A DNA stretch of 64,000 nucleotides from contig NZ_QUMQ01000001.1 of the NCBI RefSeq assembly GCF_003387075.1, positions 5,952,001 to 6,016,000 on the forward strand, in the 5' to 3' direction. Positions 62,657 through 64,000 of the stretch are shown here, one piece after another. The notes beneath the pieces are model-generated. The model was not told where the DNA came from, made no database searches, and was given only the letters and a program-made list of their open reading frames with translations. Source of the DNA: Asanoa ferruginea (GTDB lineage: Bacteria > Actinomycetota > Actinomycetes > Mycobacteriales > Micromonosporaceae). Both the position numbers and the translations under genes were made by a program. The stretch's first letter is position 1; the number at the start of each line of letters is the position of its first letter.

Positions 62657-62968
62657 GTGGCGCTAACGATCTTCGTTGAGGACCAGGCTCATCGCCGGAT
62701 CCGCAGTCTGCACGACGATCCGGGCAACACCTTTCTGAACGTGTGCCGCAGGTTGACCGCCCGGGGCACAGCTGTCCTGGACGTCGTCGACCCGTATGCC
62801 GATACGATGCTCAACTTCATCCAGCTCGATCGGTTGATCGGCGAGCTCAACGCCGCGCTGGAAAGCGGAGCGCTGGCCGCCCACGAGTCAGCCATCACCC
62901 GCGCCGTCGTCGAGGCGGCGGTAGAGGCCCGTGAGTTGAGCGGATATCTGTACATCGAGGGCGACTAA
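62657..62968 (+). CDS. Small hypothetical protein
   Basis: This 103-residue soluble protein from GTG 62657 (GAGGGA just upstream) begins VALTIFVEDQAHRRIRSLHD and has two predicted helices (MLNFIQLDRLIGELNAAL and TRAVVEAAVEARELSGYLYI, in part). I do not recognise a family. It faces the next gene with 21 bases between stops. Confidence 0.65.
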   Translation: MALTIFVEDQAHRRIRSLHDDPGNTFLNVCRRLTARGTAVLDVVDPYADTMLNFIQLDRLIGELNAALESGALAAHESAITRAVVEAAVEARELSGYLYIEGD

Positions 62969-62989
62969 GAGTCACCCTGCCGCCTCGAC

Positions 62990-63985
62990 TCAGCGGAAGG
63001 CCTGGGCGACCGTCCAGATGAGTCTGATCACGAAGGCGTGCACGCGGTAGAGCGCGTAGCAGAGCCACACCGTGAACAGGAGCGTCGCCCCGATGAGGAT
63101 CGCGTACGCGACGAACGGTCCGCTTTCCAGCACCCACGCGCCGGCCATCGCCACGGTCGCGACCACCAGGGCCAGTGGCACGATCCGGATCAGGCCCTTG
63201 ACCGTTCGCCACAGGTCGTAGGCGAGGCGCGCCCGCGAGTGGGCCGGCCACGGTGGGCTGGGCTCGTCGGTGGACGACGTCCGCGTGGCCAGGTCGGCCA
63301 GGTCCCGGCTGGCGACGCGGTCCGGCTCGTGCGGTGAGGTGCGCAGGGCTTCGGTCAGCGCGGTGAGATCGGCCCGCTGGCGGGGACAGCCGGTGCGCGG
63401 ATCGGTCAGCAGCAGGTCGGGGATGGGATTGCCCTTCGGACCCCGGTGCGCGAGCACCCAGGCCCGGCCGGTTCCCTTCAGCGTTCCCGGTGGCAGCACG
63501 AGCGTCGTACCCGAATGCAGGTCGACCGATTCTCCTCGGCGTTCGGAGGTGACCCGCAGCGTCGACCCGTCAACCCGCGCGGCCCGGTCGCTCAGGGAGC
63601 GTCCATCGCCGTAGAGGTCCATGGCCGCGAAGAAGCCGAAGATCAACGCAGCCCCGCCGAGCATCAGGGCGACGAAACCCAGCGCCTGGTGCCATTGGGT
63701 CGCCAGCACCACCAGAACGAGGACGGGTAGGAGGACCAGCAGGTACCACCCGGTGAAGACCACGGCCTTGCGCCGGTCCAGCCGCAGATGCCACCGGGCG
63801 AGGTCGGACCCGGCGGGGAACTCGCTCAGGCGTAGCGCTCCCGCCGGTGGCTGGGCATTTCGCAGGTCGTGCAGCCGATCGCCGGTCAGGACCGCCAGTT
63901 GGTCGACGAAGCGATCCTCGTCGTCTGCCACCTCGTCGAGCCGGCACAGGTCAAGCGCCGGGGTCCCGTCGAGCGGGCTGGGCAC
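62990..63985 (-). CDS. Membrane protein of unknown function, possibly cut by the window edge
   Basis: This 331-residue protein from GTG 63985 has two hydrophobic helices near residue 75-125 (FTGWYLLVLLPVLVLVVLAT and LGFVALMLGGAALIFGFFAA). A cytosolic beta-rich domain (SDRAARVDGSTLRVTSERRG) follows, then two more helices near the C-terminus (IVPLALVVATVAMAGAWVL and FVAYAILIGATLLFTVWLCY). It resembles no family I can name. GGAGA lies 10 bases before the GTG, but the frame stays open to the window end, so an upstream start is possible. Confidence 0.65.
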   Translation of the reverse strand: MPSPLDGTPALDLCRLDEVADDEDRFVDQLAVLTGDRLHDLRNAQPPAGALRLSEFPAGSDLARWHLRLDRRKAVVFTGWYLLVLLPVLVLVVLATQWHQALGFVALMLGGAALIFGFFAAMDLYGDGRSLSDRAARVDGSTLRVTSERRGESVDLHSGTTLVLPPGTLKGTGRAWVLAHRGPKGNPIPDLLLTDPRTGCPRQRADLTALTEALRTSPHEPDRVASRDLADLATRTSSTDEPSPPWPAHSRARLAYDLWRTVKGLIRIVPLALVVATVAMAGAWVLESGPFVAYAILIGATLLFTVWLCYALYRVHAFVIRLIWTVAQAFR

Positions 63986-64000
63986 GGTGGTGGCGTCTCC

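Overview
The window is high-GC DNA from an actinobacterium. The evidence is the very high GC of the genes and third codon positions, frequent GTG/TTG starts, AfsR/SARP-type STAND regulators, SigB/SigF-type sigma factors, GAF-ANTAR proteins and Tat lipoproteins. A Micromonosporaceae-like filamentous actinomycete would fit, but nothing here fixes the genus. There are no rRNA genes, convincing tRNAs, transposases, integrases or CRISPR arrays, so the window reads as an ordinary chromosome arm that is dense with accessory metabolism.

Layout. (1) 0-15.4 kb holds a secreted GH25 lysozyme with C-terminal VCBS-like repeats, two tandem AfsR-type regulators, and a SigG-like ECF sigma factor. It also holds VOC and SRPBCC proteins, the latter running in frame into a GH3 lipoprotein, a SigE-family sigma factor with a membrane partner, a third STAND/TPR regulator, and a TetR-controlled DUF308-like/EthD pair. 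(2) 15.3-36.05 kb is a large catabolic island. An IclR regulator heads a leftward operon (D-aminoacylase, D-amino-acid deaminase-like PLP enzyme, Gfo/Idh/MocA oxidoreductase). It faces a 14-gene rightward operon: two M81/MlrC-like metallopeptidases, a sugar-type ABC importer whose permease and ATPase are fused, three SDRs, a class III aminotransferase, a glucarate-dehydratase-like enolase-superfamily enzyme, a phosphomannose-isomerase-like cupin, an SMP-30 lactonase and three zinc alcohol dehydrogenases. Most junctions are ATGA or TGATG overlaps. The enzyme set suggests import and full breakdown of a sugar-like or amino-sugar-like compound carrying an amide-linked D-amino acid or similar group. 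The substrate is not evident. (3) 36-51.5 kb is a general-stress block: two paralogous SigB-type sigma factors, envelope-stress proteins, large-subunit catalase, a haem-oxygenase-like/CDGSH pair, hemerythrin, a STAS protein, GlsB/YeaQ, a degenerate sigma-like protein, a broken and an intact alpha/beta hydrolase, a GAF-ANTAR pair and a DUF4142 protein. Several of these genes have GTTT-N(14-16)-GGGWAY-like promoters, which suggests the sigma factors control their neighbours. The two sigma genes share an almost identical 5' leader. (4) 51.5-56.1 kb has a MarR/azoreductase divergent pair with three copies of one operator, a catalytically degenerate SDR facing an AraC regulator, and an MFS transporter. 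(5) 56.2-64 kb encodes secreted proteins (an M64-like metallopeptidase, a CARDB/INIHPGS-type protein, a GH20 hexosaminidase with PKD and beta-helix-like repeats), a SUKH-4-like protein, and small unknowns.

The most interesting parts are the IclR/M81/D-amino-acid/sugar catabolic island, the conserved leader shared by the two SigB-type sigma genes with the nearby SigB-like promoters, the MarR operator array, the SRPBCC-GH3 in-frame read-through, and several palindromes placed at gene starts. All functional calls come from reading motifs by eye. No database search was run.
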